NCBI GenBank assembly: GCA_947652115.1
Contig: OX393568.1
Location: 22,569,831 to 22,633,830 of the forward strand
Direction of reading: 5' to 3'
Origin: Blastomussa wellsi
Lineage: Eukaryota; Cnidaria; Anthozoa; Scleractinia; Plerogyridae
Length of the DNA stretch: 64,000 nt
Shown here one piece after another: positions 1 to 12,650 of the stretch. The position numbers were made by a program, and so were the translations under genes. The notes below the pieces were generated by a model. The model saw nothing but the letters and a program-made list of their open reading frames with translations, had not been told where the DNA came from and did no database searches. The first letter of the stretch is position 1, and every line of letters starts with the position of its first letter.

Positions 1-288
1 GTAAAAACCTGAAATTCGGACGGTACGTGACACTCGGCACGTTCAGAGTTGTCCCGGGTAAGCGAGCCAAAGTGTTTATATGAGAAAAAGTTGTCCCGCC
101 TGCCAGGGTTACCCTACCTGCCGAGACGAGACAACTCGCCCACCCGAGTTGTCTCGCCCCCCGAGACAACTCGGGCGGGATCATATAAACGGTCCGTGGA
201 ATCTTTCAAAGATTTTAGTGAAAAGTTAGCTCGCCCAGGGTAACTCGGGGGGAGGGTTGTCTCGGGTACCCGAGACCATATAAACAGG
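1..288. repeat. GC-rich inverted-repeat element (partial, cut by window edge)
   Basis: The words GAGACAACTCGGG and CCCGAGTTGTCTC occur several times in both orientations, together with repeated (A)TATAAAC blocks. The right end reads TATAAACAGGGCC. This looks like a miniature inverted-repeat transposon whose left part may lie outside the window. The short reading frame over it is repeat sequence, not a gene. Confidence 0.45.
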
Positions 289-600
289 GCCTTAGTGAGT
301 CATCAAGCCGGAGCTTATCCCGGTTTCTGTAACATGAAGCGACCAGGAATATTTCTACTCTCCCATGGATGGGATGCTAGTCCATGCAGCTCCCCCCCCC
401 CCCCCTCCCCGCATTAAATTATACACCTGGGTGGAGAGTAGTCTCCTTCGCAGCCATTTTTTAGTCTCGTCACGCAACGCTTCTGTGGGGAGGAGGTGGA
501 GAGAGGCACTATGAGAGTAAAGTGACCTAAAGTCTCTTGCCCAAGAACACAACGCAGTGCCCAGACCAGGAGTCGAACCCAAGCCACCATGCCTCCCCTG
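289..600 (-). repeat. tRNA-derived SINE, copy 1
   Basis: This stretch shares the block CCGGAGCTTATCCCGGTTT, the 'GGATGGGATGCTAGTCCAT' block and the CCCAAGAACACAAYGCAGT block with 2373-2583, and in part with 48072-48312. On the minus strand the end at about 570-590 reads like a tRNA B box (GGTTCGACTCC). An internal poly-C run lies at about 392-406. It is a dispersed SINE, minus orientation. Confidence 0.6.
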
Positions 601-1687
601 TGGTACTTTTGGGCGTGCTTCATGTAAACCTGTATCGATTGAGAATAAAATGTTCCATACAGCTGATTTGTTTTGTTATGTTTCTTTAAAATTCTGTGGC
701 GAAATTCGTTACCCACCTTGTCCTTGTTTTGAGAAAAGGAGACAGACTTGGTCACCTCTGCAAACAAAATATTAGCATGGAGTGGAAGAGTTTACAAACA
801 TTGAAAAAAGGAAAATAGACAAACAAGCAACTCAAACAGGAGTTTTGCCTTATTTTGCACTGGTGTCACTATTTGATGGAAAATGCTCTAGTGTTGGAAT
901 TGTAAAAGCACTCAGCTGTCACAGATGACAAAATGATAAGTTAAATCTAAACGTTTAACGTTTATTGGTGCCTCTCTGGTGTTGTTGTGCTTTGGGAAAT
1001 GATTATTTCAATGTTTCCTTTGATTTGAAGGCAATTTTACACATCACCAAAGATGAATACATTTGTGGTGAGTAAGCTACTTTTATGGCATTCCAGAAGC
1101 AGTGTGACTTGGAGTGTGACTGGGAAAAAGTATTTGCACACTTTTAAAAGGGAAGGGTGTGGTTTTGGAAGGGTTGCGAATAAGAAGGTCACATGTAGGT
1201 GGACAGCATTCAATCATTTATAGAAAATTTCACCTTCTTTTCCATGTGAAGTAAGCTTGTTATTTCTAAGTTGTTTATCAATCTGTTTATCATCTGTCTT
1301 GGAACTCCTTTGTAAAAACTCATTCTTTCTCTAGGAAAAAAAACAAAACGAAACAAAACAGTTGCAGAAAATAAAGGTATGCTTAGATCCTGAGAATAAT
1401 TTTGGACTAAAAAACCATCACTTGGGATGAGGAAACCTTTGGTTCGGACCTTTGATCTGGACTCACTGAGTTGATTGGCATATTAACAGCCAGGGCACCA
1501 GCATTGTACAAAGGTTGGTTAGGTTTTAATTTCTTTTTTGTAGATAATTGCTTTTCACTGCTCATGTTGTGTAGATTTGAAATAATTATAAGTCAAAGTC
1601 AAATAGGAAGCCTCATTAAAAGTTTCAAAATTAAATAAAAGTGAAATTACAACCAGGGGGTTCATTAAGGGCCGGGCACTGGCCAAA

Positions 1688-1886
1688 TAGACCTTACGTC
1701 CTTGTTGCTACCAAATTCAGATCATGTGATGATTCATTTGGGACGTTACAATTGTTTTGTTCGTACATACTTGCATGCAATCAGTTGTGCATGACAAATT
1801 GCACAATTGTAACCTCCCAAACGAATCATCACATGAGCTGAATTTGGTGGTAACAAGGATGTAAACACGTTAAACGAATTGGTCTA
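1688..1886. mobile_element. MITE with TAGACC/GGTCTA termini
   Basis: Inverted arms: the left one starts TAGACCTTACGTCCTTGTTG and the right one ends AATTGGTCTA. The arms include ACCAAATTCAG...ATCATGTGATGATTC and its complement, and the centre is a palindrome around TGCATGCAA. No coding capacity. The termini resemble those of the elements at 11278-11442 and 59712-59850. Confidence 0.65.
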
Positions 1887-2123
1887 TTGATCAGCTGTGA
1901 ATGAGACTTAGCCTGGCTGTTTTCGTCTTCTCTTCTTACTTTCTTTTATAAGAAAAACTAAAATTACCCGGCTGAAAAACCCTACTGACCTCCTGCAAAA
2001 AAACATAATTGAACCACTGTTTAACAGCTGGTAGTTTATATCTTCCTGGTTTACCTATTACTGGTAAGTTGTATCTTGAAGAACGAAGCCCAGGGCCTAT
2101 TATAGAAATACTATGCCACCAAC

Positions 2124-5100
2124 CTGTATATTAGCAAGTCTGTGTTGTACACTCAGAGCTTGTGTCTCAAGCTTTCTGTTTTGCTGTTCAAGGTCAGTGA
2201 TCTACAATCATAAAAACTAAGGATATAAAAAAACTGGGTGTTTAAGCTGAGGAACATCAGTATAAAGCAAAGTGTCGGCCTGTGGATTGAAAGTCTGTAT
2301 TTAAGCCCTGCTATAGTGTCACGAATTATGTTCTGGATTGAACCCAGGACTATTCAAATGGGTAAGGTAAGGTCTCAATACGAGCCTAGTGGCCCATCAG
2401 GCCGGAGCTTATCCCGGTTTTTGTAGCATGAGATGACTGAGAGTATTTGTACTCCCAGGCTCTGGATGGGATGCTAGTCCATCACAGGGTTACCCCCAGC
2501 ATTAAATTTGCCACCACCGATAGATTCACCTGGTGAAGAGTGACCAAAGGGTCTAGCCCAAGAACACAATGCAGTTCCCTGGACGTTACCTGTTTCTTCA
2601 GTGAATCATTTGCAGTCTTAATTGTATCAAATGATTCTTTCATCCTTCTGAGCTCTTTCGTTTTCTTGTGGATAATTTCTTCTAGTTCTGCATGTTTGCT
2701 TTCATATTCCTAATAATTGTTCAAATAATAAAGAGACAACAGAAATCAACGATAATTTTATAAGTAATGGTATTTAATCAACTTTCCAGACAAATAATTT
2801 AAAATCCAAGGATTTATAGGGGTATACTGTTGATGACATAATACCTCTATGTGCTTACAATAGAAAAGTTTGCAGCCATTAAACAATTTGTATGAATGAC
2901 ACGAGAAATTTACTTCAATAACAGCTTGGCAGCGATTCTGTACTTCTTGAGTGACCACTTTGTCGATGATAATGTCTGTGGTATGGCTGAGTTTCTCTGC
3001 ATCTCGCAAGGCTTTCTCCCTCTCACGCAACTGAACTTCACGTTTATGGAGAGTTTCACTTTCTTTCTGTCAAAAATCATTCAGAATTAAGACGGAATCC
3101 ATCAGGAAGTTGAGTAATATTTCTTTAAGTTGGACAAAACTTGAGTACCATAATCATTTAAATCATATTGCGTTATTTTTTACCCTTAATAAAAGGTAAA
3201 GATGTAAGTAAATATTTGTGATAACATCCACAACAATTTCTTATCAGAGCCCGAGAAAATGAATTTTAAAGATCACAAGCTGTAGGCAAAATCTAACGTG
3301 TGGCCATTTTGTAAAATCGTCTTTAAGCGATTCAGTGGAATTATAGTGGAACTTCGAAATTTGTTTTTGATGTTTGGTGTTGTTAGAAAAGATTTCTCTT
3401 GATGATATATTTGAAGTAGTAACACAAAAGCTTGCAATAAAGTGTAAATAATTTTGGTACATAATTTTGTCCAATAAATGCTTGAAGTCCTAACAGATTC
3501 TGTCTTAATAGTTATATTGTAGAAATTCTAGCCAAATGTTAAGGAACAGCCGTACATTTCTGGTGAAGACAACACAAACATTACCAATCATTCATCTTTG
3601 ATTCATGACTTAGTTCCTTAGTTTAGCCATCTGAAGTTCTGAGTTAATGACAAAACCAGCTCTAAGAGGGATTATACATAACTATGTATATAATAATATA
3701 AGGGCTGCACTCTCAATTTTCCAGAACAAATTTTGTTGAGAGGTCAGTGGAAGGTTAGACAAGATTTTTCTTTAACTCTGGCATGGATCCAGGAGAAATG
3801 GTAACCATTTTCTGATGACATGAGGGCCCAAGATGCAAGCATGGTTCGTACAACTTCAGACAAACAAAATTCAAGGACTTTTCAAGGACTTTTCAAGGAC
3901 AAAAAATTGTTTTCAAGGACTGAGATTTATTCACAAAATCAGAATTTTTAAAATTTTTAAAAGTTAATCCAGTGAGCAGCACCTCTGCGAAACACTTGAG
4001 TTGTAAAACTTTTTTTATTTTCTCCTACGCGTTTCGTGTGACTAGCGCACACTTCATCAGGGAGTTTAACAATACAACCAAGTGTGCCTATATTTATACC
4101 TAAACACAAACAAAGCCACCCCACATCTCGCAAAAAACACACCCACGGATATGCGTGGCTGTGGGCCCCAAAATAGTTATGTCACGCTCAAAATATTTCA
4201 CGCATTTTACAATTTTGCTACGCCTATTTCCTGGACGCAAATGCTCGCGCCACGCACATCCGTGGGTGTGTTTTTTTTGCGAGATGTGGGGTGCCTTTGT
4301 TTGTGTTTAGGTATAAATATAGGCACACTTGGTTGTATTGTTAAACTCCCTGATGAAGTGTGCGCTAGTCACACGAAACGCGTAGGAGAAAATAAAAAAG
4401 TTTTTCAACTCAAGTGTTTCGCAGAGGTGCTGCTCACTGGATTAACTTTTAAAAATTCAGCAAGCTGCACTGTTGACTGACCATCTTCTGCCGGCGGAGG
4501 CGGGGGAACGGAAAATTCACCGTTACTTCCATCTACGTGAAAAGAATTAGTGTCCGACCTAACTGGCTTGTGAAAAAATGCAGACATCATCTGGGTTGAG
4601 CTTGAAGTTGCACCAGTGCACGTGTTCCTTTTATGTTTCTCGCCTTTCATGTGAGACTTCAAAGCGCTTTCTCCCATGCGTTCGATGTCGATCACTTTAT
4701 TGCAAACACAACACAAAGCCTTGCGCTTGTCGCCTTTAAATTCTTTGACCCAGCTGAACTTTTCATCACTTAACCATTTACAATTGAACACACATTTGCC
4801 CATGGCTACTTTGACTTGCAAATGAAGGGAAATGCAAAACAACGCGACATGTTTACTCACGATCGGCCATGTTGCCCCTTCCAACGAAACCGCATGGCGG
4901 ACAACCCCACATCAGAGGACTGGTGCAAGCCCTGGCGCATGAAATTGAGGCAAAATCTGAATTATTCGTCATGTAGGGTTCACGTTTTATACCGCATCGT
5001 GAACAAATTTTCCTTACCAAAGTCTTTTAATTCATCAGAAAAGTAATAGGGCGTGCAAGAAGTCCTAAATTTCAAGGAATTTTCAAGACCTAATAAAGAA

Positions 5101-7094
5101 ATCAAGTACTTTTCAAGGACTTAACCAAATTCAAGGACTTTTCAAGACGACTGCTGAAATTCAAGACCTTTTCAAGCTTGTACGAACCATGGCAAGTAAG
5201 GGCATTTCAAGATGACAGTCAAAATTCAAGGGCTTTTAAAGTTTGTATGTGAATGAACCATGACAGAAAGTACGAATGATTGCAACACTTCTCAATTGTT
5301 ATTCTGACTTCATCTGGCCTAACCACATGCATACAGTGGCAGGGCTGCAGACAACAGTCACTCATTGGACAATGGCCGGCCAAAATTTGCTAATGTTTGA
5401 CATGTATGAAACCCCAGCTGTGGTGGAACAGAATGTGTGAAAAATGTTTTTTCCTTCTAATGCATCAAATGCCAATGTTTTGTATTGACGAAGCATTATT
5501 GAGCAGCAAGTGTAATATTATATGATGGCTGACCTCACTATAGTTTTATCCGGTCAAAATTTTAACTGAGGATGCATGTCCTTTCATGGGAAATAATAAT
5601 TTTCGGATGCAAATAATATGATTTCAGTATTTATTGTTTATTAATTTTGCAGCTTTGCAGTGGAATCCTGAATACTTTTCTTGAAGCAGAAAGGGAAAAT
5701 TGTTGTTTTTGCCTAAGGAAGGGAAACAATATTTGGTTCAAGATGTCAGAAGGCTTAAGAAATTCTTAATTCTTACATTGGCAATTAATAATTGTTGTAC
5801 CAAAAAGAATAATTTTGCATTTAGTCACATACTTTTGTCGAGCACTGACCTGCAGCATAATACTTATTTTGTTCAGTTCTCTGTGAACTCTTTTCACATT
5901 GTCCACCTCCAAGTGATGCTGCACCTTTGGAACATGAATTCGAACATTTTGTTAAGCAGCAGCAACAACAAAAAAGGTTTTATGGAATTCAATGACAGTG
6001 TGTGGTTAAGGGTTCTGGATCATGACATCATCATCATGTTGTTGTATCTTTATTTAACCTGAGGTTGATGAGGCTTGTTAGGCCTAAAGTAATACTATGC
6101 TAATATGCCGAACAATTCCCCACCCCAACCTTCACATAACAACAGACCAGACCACAACACCGGAACTCCATGCCCTACCCTTTGCAATGAGTGTGTTGGT
6201 TCTTCAACATCCCCAGGGGACCATAATGTGGAAGCTGCTGTTTCACACAAATTATAATGATCCTTTCGCAAACCGACCTAAACACTTGGCTGTACAGACT
6301 TACCTCTTTTTCATATGACTTTGATGTCAATTTCTGTCGCAAATGGAGACTTGAAGGCATCATGTGATGAGGAGCGTGATCTCCCCAATCTGTTGGTCAA
6401 AAAGAAAAAAACAGCTATGCATTTTTTACCAAATTTTTTTAATTATTTAAGTGCATGAATTAATAGCACCATTAATTTTAACGAAGGATAAGTGTTTAGT
6501 AGTGTTTTGTATTGTATTTCCTTTTTGTGCATGTAAAATAAAATTAAAGTTGAAAAAATAGATAATTTTAACAATGACAATTACATTCAGCAAAATACCG
6601 AAAATGACTTAGAAGTTTCAGAATTCGAATATTGGAACATGTTTATTTATTTGATATTTCCCAAAAGGTACAAAATCTGATGACAGTTGTGAGAATGTCA
6701 GTGTACATGTTTTCATACACTTTGTTCTCAGTCAACTTTTCATTTTTTCAACGCTCATAGAGGCTTGGCCATTATCTGCCAATACAACAGCCGCCTGATC
6801 TTAAAGGGGTTTATTCATTGTTTGCTACAAACCATCAATTTCTCCTTCAGTTTCAGATGTTTCAGTGACAGTCTCAGGAATAACATCATCATCATCAGCT
6901 ACTGGCCGTTCCAACCGTTTGGAGCCCAAGCGAACTATCTCATACATGGCTTTCAAAGCTTTGTTATACTGCCGCCTCTCAGAGCTTGAAATCTCAGCAG
7001 CCACATCTCTACCAGAGGGGGGTGGAGTGAAAAGATTTTGATCAGGAGGGGAGGTGTATGTTTTGTCAGCTACTCGAGGAAATAAACCATCCAT
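2124..7094 (-). CDS. CCDC138: CCDC138-like coiled-coil protein (N-terminal/coiled-coil part, six exons)
   Basis: Exons on the minus strand, in reading order: 7094-6833 (start MDGLFPRVADK, with an AG acceptor just upstream at 7097), 6389-6304, 5918-5850, 3066-2914, 2709-2590 and 2201-2124. All have AG/GT borders; the first donor, GTTTGT, is weak. Phases match (1 then 0 throughout), giving 256 residues. The first exon holds a TSP/TPPPSGRD low-complexity stretch and then an acidic run. The later exons are a heptad-rich coiled coil, with words such as LREREKALRDAEKL, KTKELRRMKESFDTIK and NDSLKKQ. Order and wording match what I remember of vertebrate CCDC138 (RERFLLEREQLL, NKETKRLRSSFDALKELNDTLKKQ). 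The exact role of that protein is not established. A short exon may be missing between 5850 and 3066. The C-terminal exons should lie below 2124 or left of the window and were not found. Confidence 0.72.
2373..2583 (-). repeat. tRNA-derived SINE, copy 2
   Basis: Shares CCGGAGCTTATCCCGGTTT, the 'ATGGGATGCTAGTCCAT' block and CCCAAGAACACAATGCAGT with 289-600. It sits in the CCDC138 intron between the exons at 2124-2201 and 2590-2709, ending only a few bases before the latter. Confidence 0.6.
3955..4455. repeat. Fold-back element inside the hAT-like copy
   Basis: Two arms of about 205 bp (3955-4159 and 4249-4455) are near-perfect inverted copies separated by about 89 bp. Shared words include GTTAATCCAGTGAGCAGC with its complement and CTACGCGTTTCGTGTGACTA with its complement. 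Both arms yield the same spurious peptide on opposite strands, so those reading frames are repeat artefacts. The outer edge at about 4455 is where the transposase frame stops making sense. Confidence 0.7.
4456..4803 (-). pseudogene. Truncated BED zinc-finger N-terminus of a hAT-type transposase
   Basis: The frame from the ATG at 4803 begins MGKCVFNCKWLSDEKFSWV and continues with a CCVC...H-x4-H pattern (ALCCVCNKVI, then SALKSHMKGEKHK). This is the BED-like zinc finger found at the start of many hAT-derived proteins. A Ser/Thr- and Pro-rich linker follows, and the frame then runs into the fold-back arm at 4455. No RNase-H-like catalytic domain is present, so the copy cannot code for a whole transposase. 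A longer frame starting at 4884 exists, but MGKC is the usual start of the family. Confidence 0.65.
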
Positions 7095-7096
7095 TC

Positions 7097-10000
7097 TAAA
7101 TAATTATAGACATAAACACATGTTAGTTTAAAAATTGTTGACAATAAAACCACTGCTTATGAAAACCTTCTGTAATCAGACATTCTAAAACTAGCAGAAT
7201 TATCCAATGTTTTGTTGGTAGCCAGTTGTTTTGTCAGTCAGTTGTTTCGTGAACAGCCAGTTCGCTAAAAAAAGTTTAACAATATCCACTGCTGCGTCAT
7301 ATTGTAAGTAAGGGCTGATTTTTATATGTCAAGAAAGTCTAAGATAAAGAGGGATTTCACTGTCTCTCTACTGTCCCAGATTTTGCCAAATGATGACAAC
7401 TCGAAATATCGACATCCCCAACTGCCTGGGTTGGTTGGTGAGTTTTAGTTTGTTACCAATCTTCTAGCATCCTCTTAATTGCTTGGCTCCAGTTCCAAAC
7501 TCCGAAATGTTGGGAGAATCTATGACAGACATCTGGCATCTTTTGCGCAATATGTTGGCAAAATCTGGGACAATTGGTGGGGAGAGGGGGGGGGAAGGTT
7601 TGAACTACCTTCTTCCCAAACTCTTTACTCTTGGCTCCTGTCCCTTCTTTAGTGGCTCTCCTCTCTTATTGCAAAATACTATGTATTTTTTTTAATTTAC
7701 TGGTTCTCGTCACTTTGGGAATCTCTCCCAGCCGCCCCCCGCCCCCCCGTCTCCCTCCACCAATCAGGAAACAATGAAATCTGTTATTGTCTGGGATCTT
7801 CCAAAGATATGAAAACCAGCCTTATGTCCATACGTCGTATTTCTACACAAGGGAGTGAAAACACTGACTGAATATTTGTGAAACTGCTACCATTGTAAGC
7901 AAAATTAAATCTCTCATTAGCAGGCACATCTTTTAAGCAGACATTTCTTCAGGATCTAAGGGTGTAATCTTTGACACCAACAAAGGAGTAGGTCACTCCA
8001 AAAAGCTATTTTTGTCTTCCCCTACATATATAGAAAATAAACATTGTTTTTTCACACTAACCGAAGTTTTAGCCGCTAAAGTGTGTACTATCCTGAAGAA
8101 AGCCCAAAATTTGACAATTGACGCCGCCATTTTTGAAATTGTACTTGGCAGCTGTGCCACATTTACATGATGTTATTCTGTCCAACTCAAAAATCGGTGG
8201 GCAGCAGAAAACAAGCAACTGACTTGGCATCTCTCACAAGATCACCATCACTATCTTCACTGTCATCATTTTCAGGGTTTCCGGGTTTGAAGTTCAAAAC
8301 AATACATTTCAAGGGTAGCCATAACCTAGAGTGGTAGTTTAAAGGCATGCCGGAAGGCAGGGACAAAACCTCTTGGATGGAACGACATCAGAAAAATGCT
8401 ACCCGGCTGCTGTGAACTGTAAATCAAAATGGTGGCAATAACGTCAAATTTTTGGGCTTCTTTGGAGGCAAATTTCATTGGGAAAACCTACACTTTAGAA
8501 GCCAAAACTTTGGTGAGTTGCTAACCTTGATGAAACCTTTTTATTAGTGTTGACAAAATAATACATTTCTTGAGACCTACTAATACTTGCATATTCCTGA
8601 CCTCAGTTTTATTTTTTTTTTCATTAGACATCAACATGCTGATAGAGTTCTTTGGTTTGGGAACTCACATAGTTATAAAATATTTTAGTTATATAGTTTT
8701 AGTATTTCATCTTAAAATATTCTCTATTAATAATAGATTATTATAATTTGTTGGGGAATTCGAACATACACAGTCCAAGTTGATCCAATCTTCACCCAAA
8801 CAAAGAAAGACAAGCTAATGTACCAGTCAAAATTGAAGATTCAACTTCCCCCGCCCCAGGCAAAGCCCAGACATTTGACGCCTTTGCCGTCCTGGGGATG
8901 GGGAATTTGATCCTCACTCCATAGGGGTGGAGAATTTGAACGCGAGCCTTGATCTCACGATACATGCCCCGGCAATTCCAAGTGGGTTGATAAATCACGA
9001 TGGAGGCCAACAAGGCAAGTTTTGGGAATTTTGAAGGAAAAGATTGCAGCGTCTCGCTTGGCTGTCACTAATTTTTCAAGTAAGCGGGAAAAGTAAAAAA
9101 GTAGCCAGGGTATTTTGTTGTTTGATGTACTTTTCACTTTCCGGTGTTTTGGTTTTTAGCTGGGGTCAAAGCCTTAGTAGCCGAGGCCCTTAGTGACAGT
9201 CCCGTTGTTTGTGGCTTAGTTAAAAAGGAAAGGATTAAATTGAGTGGCTGAGGGAGCTTTCCGAGCATGAACAGAGTGAGTTGTCTTACACGAAGCGTGG
9301 AATCATTGGATCCTCGAGGGGTTTGCAGCCACTGAAAGGGCTACCCCTGATTTTCACTGGCAACTGTTTCATGTTACAGTATTTCTTAATACTTGGCTTC
9401 AGGAGCATAATTGCTGGTTTGCAACCAATCCTGAGAGATTCAAATGACAATAAGTGCAGCGGCCATGTTGGATGACCAAACAAAAGGCTAGCCAGAAATC
9501 TTTTGTTCATGCCATCCAACATGGCGTCGATGACGTCACTTGCAAACCAAGAATAGAGGCTACTAAAACGTTAAAACGGTAATCTGGCGTTTGAACGGCT
9601 TTTTGGCCCGGGGAGAGGGGAATTTGAACACAAATTTTCCAAAAATTCAAATGCCCGAGGGGAGGGGGAAATGTTGAAGCTTCGATTTGACTGCTACATC
9701 ATATCCATGGATCCAAAAAATAAGAGGTACAAGTTGGTCCAACTTGTGCTTTACCATACAAAGCTCTACCATAAAAAGGTTTATCGAAAGGTCAACGGCT
9801 AAATTACCTTCTTACCTCGATGCATGAGGAACAAGAGAATGAAATAAGCTCCTAGATCACAATAAACTTCGCTGAAGAACGGCCATTTCGACTGCAAGAA
9901 ATCAAATATGGCGGCAAAAACAAGCAGCTTGGTAACCAGGCAATCAGGCAAGCAAAGCTCGCGCGCGAGGGTTACACGCGCGTGATTTTAGAGCAACTCG

Positions 10001-11277
10001 TGACGCCTGGTGACCCTTTCCGCCTGAACTAAAAATGCAAAAACAAAAATACAAAAAATTATATAATACTGAGAGAAAAACCCAAAAAGGAACAAGTTCC
10101 CTCACAAGTTGGCTAACCCAGGGAAAGTTGCACACTTGTTGTCGAACAAGAAGCACGCATTCCTGTGTCTTAAGCGGTTTTATACATTCGTGACTTCACG
10201 ATCATGTGGATCGAAGTTAAAGCAATTTGCTTGTTCTTTATGTACTAGCCTGCGAGAGTCTACTAACCCATTTTCTTTGATGGAAAGGTCTGTAGGCGAA
10301 TGGGCCTGTACGCAAGCTATACAGAACAATTCAACTATTGGGTTTACCTCTTAAAAACCTTTTTTTCTTTGTTTTTGAGCCACTGTTTTTCTGTTCTATA
10401 TTGTTTCTAGGCTCTTTGTTGTCTTGTTCGTTCTTTGTTTTACGTCACTGGTGAGTTTCACAGGTTTTTACACTAGGATGAGCCTGACGTCTTTTGTCGG
10501 CAGGCAGTTGTCATGAGTACATTTATACTGAACGCAGGTTGGCAGTGAAACAGCATTTCTAAACGTGGACCATCCTAGTTGTTTCTAACACCGACTGGTG
10601 GATTTGGGGCTCTCGAAATCCGTCAGTAGGGTGGGCAAAGGGTTATGGGTGTGGCGGGTTTTCAACTTTATTGTTAACGACGATTTTTCTCGCGAAAGGT
10701 CGAAGGTTGCAATCAAGCCACGGCATCTAACGATCGCACCTTTTTGGGCCATTTTTTCCTGTCACGCCGACTTAGCTATGAAGAGAAATGGTTCCCTTCC
10801 TATCTCCAATCCAGTACTATAACAGCAGAACTTAACTTTAAAACAATAGGGGAGCGATAAAACAGGGGGGGGGGGGGGGCGGCGAATGAGATTACAGGTT
10901 CCGTGCGAACACAGGCACTCTTCAGTCGCTCTCCTCTGGTGCGCATGGTCGAAGCTATCCTCGGCCAATCTCGTACCTCGATTTTGACTATGGAGTTCGT
11001 TGAGTCAAACTTTTGAAAGGCATGCGCAGTTCAACCGGAAGTCTGATATTTTCGGACTTCAAATCGGATCTTTCCAGGGTCGCTCGTTTCCCGTGTGACC
11101 CTGGGTACGAGGATGGTTCACACAGTGAAAAACGAGCGTATGTCTGAAAATGTGAGCATTTTGGCAATTTTTAAGGAAACCCCTGAATAATTAAGGTTAA
11201 GATTTATACTAAAGGTACACTGTTTTATGTTTATTTACCTCTTAATTTCCACCTTCGGACTAAAATTCTGTCATCAA
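7097..11277. other. Spacer between CCDC138 and dachsous, no gene seen
   Basis: No reading frame above about 80 codons with recognisable content. Low-complexity spots include a G/C run at about 7725-7750 and a poly-G tract at about 10867-10880. The stretch 10360-10485 resembles one arm of the MITE at 31630-31985 (shared TTTACGTCACTSGTGAGTTTC). The blocks 11025-11112 and 11560-11645 are diverged copies of one another (shared GGTCGCTCGTTTCC and GACCCTGGGTACGAGG). Confidence 0.5.
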
Positions 11278-11442
11278 TAGACCAATTCCGATATATTAAA
11301 ATTCTAACATGGCGCCGAGGCTTAGGGGAATAAAACAAAAGAAATTATTTATTCATCCCTAAGCCTCGATGCAAAAATCCTTTGTTTTATTCCCCTAAGC
11401 CTCGGTGACATGTTAGAATATTAATATATCGGAACTGGTCTA
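11278..11442. mobile_element. MITE with TAGACCAATTCCGATAT termini
   Basis: Left arm TAGACCAATTCCGATATATT and right arm AATATATCGGAACTGGTCTA are inverted. Inner arms ACATGGCGCCGAGGCTTAGG and CCTAAGCCTCGGTGACATGT continue the fold-back. No coding capacity. Confidence 0.75.
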
Positions 11443-12650
11443 TTTATCGTGGCTTCCCTTGCTGACGATAGCCACATCGATCAATCGTGACGTCATGCGT
11501 TTGCTGCGCTTGCGCGATGCGTTTTTCCGCGGTGTAGTGTGGTCAAGCTTTTGAAAGGTAGGCTGACGCAGTTCAACGGCAAGACCGCTATTTTCGATCG
11601 GATCTTTGCAAGGTCGCTCGTTTCCAGAGCGACCCTGGGTACGAGGGTGTCTTCGGAGACCCAAAGGCAGTTCATCGGGCGAAATGAAGTAAACTCGATA
11701 AAGAATCGGAGCTAGTAAGAGCAGGCCTTCTTGGAAACTTGCTGCGATTATTACCCCGACTAACTACACCCTGGATCTCCGAGGATAGTTTGAAGGGTTT
11801 TAGTCCTACTTTTTTCCCGAAAAATGGAGACTAAAATGGTTAAAGATCCCCGTTTGACCTGGGTAACACAGTACAACTTTACATACAAAACTGTTGTATT
11901 GTTTATTATACCAGCTAATGATAAAATATCATTTCTGAAGCACGAATCATTATGTCGCTCGCGTTTTTCTTCCTCGAGGCTTTCACTAGCACATACTCCG
12001 AAACCCGAAAGAAGCCTGAAATCTGATTCGTTCATTAATTATATACATTCTGGAAACTGTAAAACCGCGATGAAAGATTCTTTCGCTTATTTACAAAAAT
12101 AGAAAATACTCTGCATGATATATTATACAATAAGAATCGCTTTGTTAAGAGAACATCTTCCAAAACAAAAATTACTGAAATTCTTGTCTGAATGAAAACT
12201 AATAAACAAAACAGCATTCTTACATCAAAAGGCACTAAAATGAGCTCTTCAAATCTCTGTGAAGCTCAATTTTTAAAGTATCGAATAAAATCGAAATATA
12301 TTTGTAATCTGTTACCACCGCGAAAAGGAAGATCCATGTGTGCGCGAAAATTACTGCTGTATGCAATGTCATCCCCAGAGGCCGAGATGGCTTTGGTCTG
12401 AACCAAGAATTGAGACCTCTTAGCTGGACTCAGAGCCCGCCTAAAAGGGCCGAATCTGATTGGCTGTTAAAACGTATTCATTTCATCTTCAATCTATGAC
12501 GCACGCGCTCATCAAACCGAACCAGGAATATTGTTTCCAGCTTTTGAATCGAAGAGAGTCGTCGCGTTAGATAAGGGTAAAACAAGGGCCCTGGGGACGA
12601 GATTGTACTGTACACGATTAAAATGCGTTATCGCTACAAAATAAAATTCG
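11443..12650. other. Presumed 3' flank/UTR of dachsous
   Basis: No credible reading frame. On the minus strand an AATAAA lies at 11902-11907, about 745 bases past the dachsous stop; it is a possible polyadenylation signal, but AATAAA is common in AT-rich DNA. Confidence 0.3.

Larger units (their letters stand above)
3840..5191. mobile_element. hAT-like DNA transposon copy, 5-bp target duplication
   Basis: Perfect 14-bp terminal inverted repeats, CATGGTTCGTACAA at 3840-3853 and TTGTACGAACCATG at 5178-5191, are flanked by a GCAAG duplication (3835-3839 and 5192-5196). Both subterminal zones hold many copies of TTCAAGGACTTTTCAAGG in the same orientation. A BED-type zinc-finger frame lies inside, on the minus strand, and a fold-back element is inserted beside it. 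A 5-bp duplication fits the hAT5 group. Just outside, 5205-5266 looks like a diverged second right end (TTCAAGGGCTTTTAAAG then GAACCATG). The copy sits in a CCDC138 intron. Confidence 0.75.

Noticed and set aside
717..757. Possible further CCDC138 exon on the minus strand (AG before 757, GTGGGT after 717)
   Set aside because: The splice signals are fair but the phase does not follow the exon at 2124-2201, and 13 residues are too few to judge.
4082..4480. 132-codon plus-strand frame with LPDEVCASHTKRVGENKK
   Set aside because: The same peptide appears on the other strand at 3957-4142 because the region is an inverted repeat.
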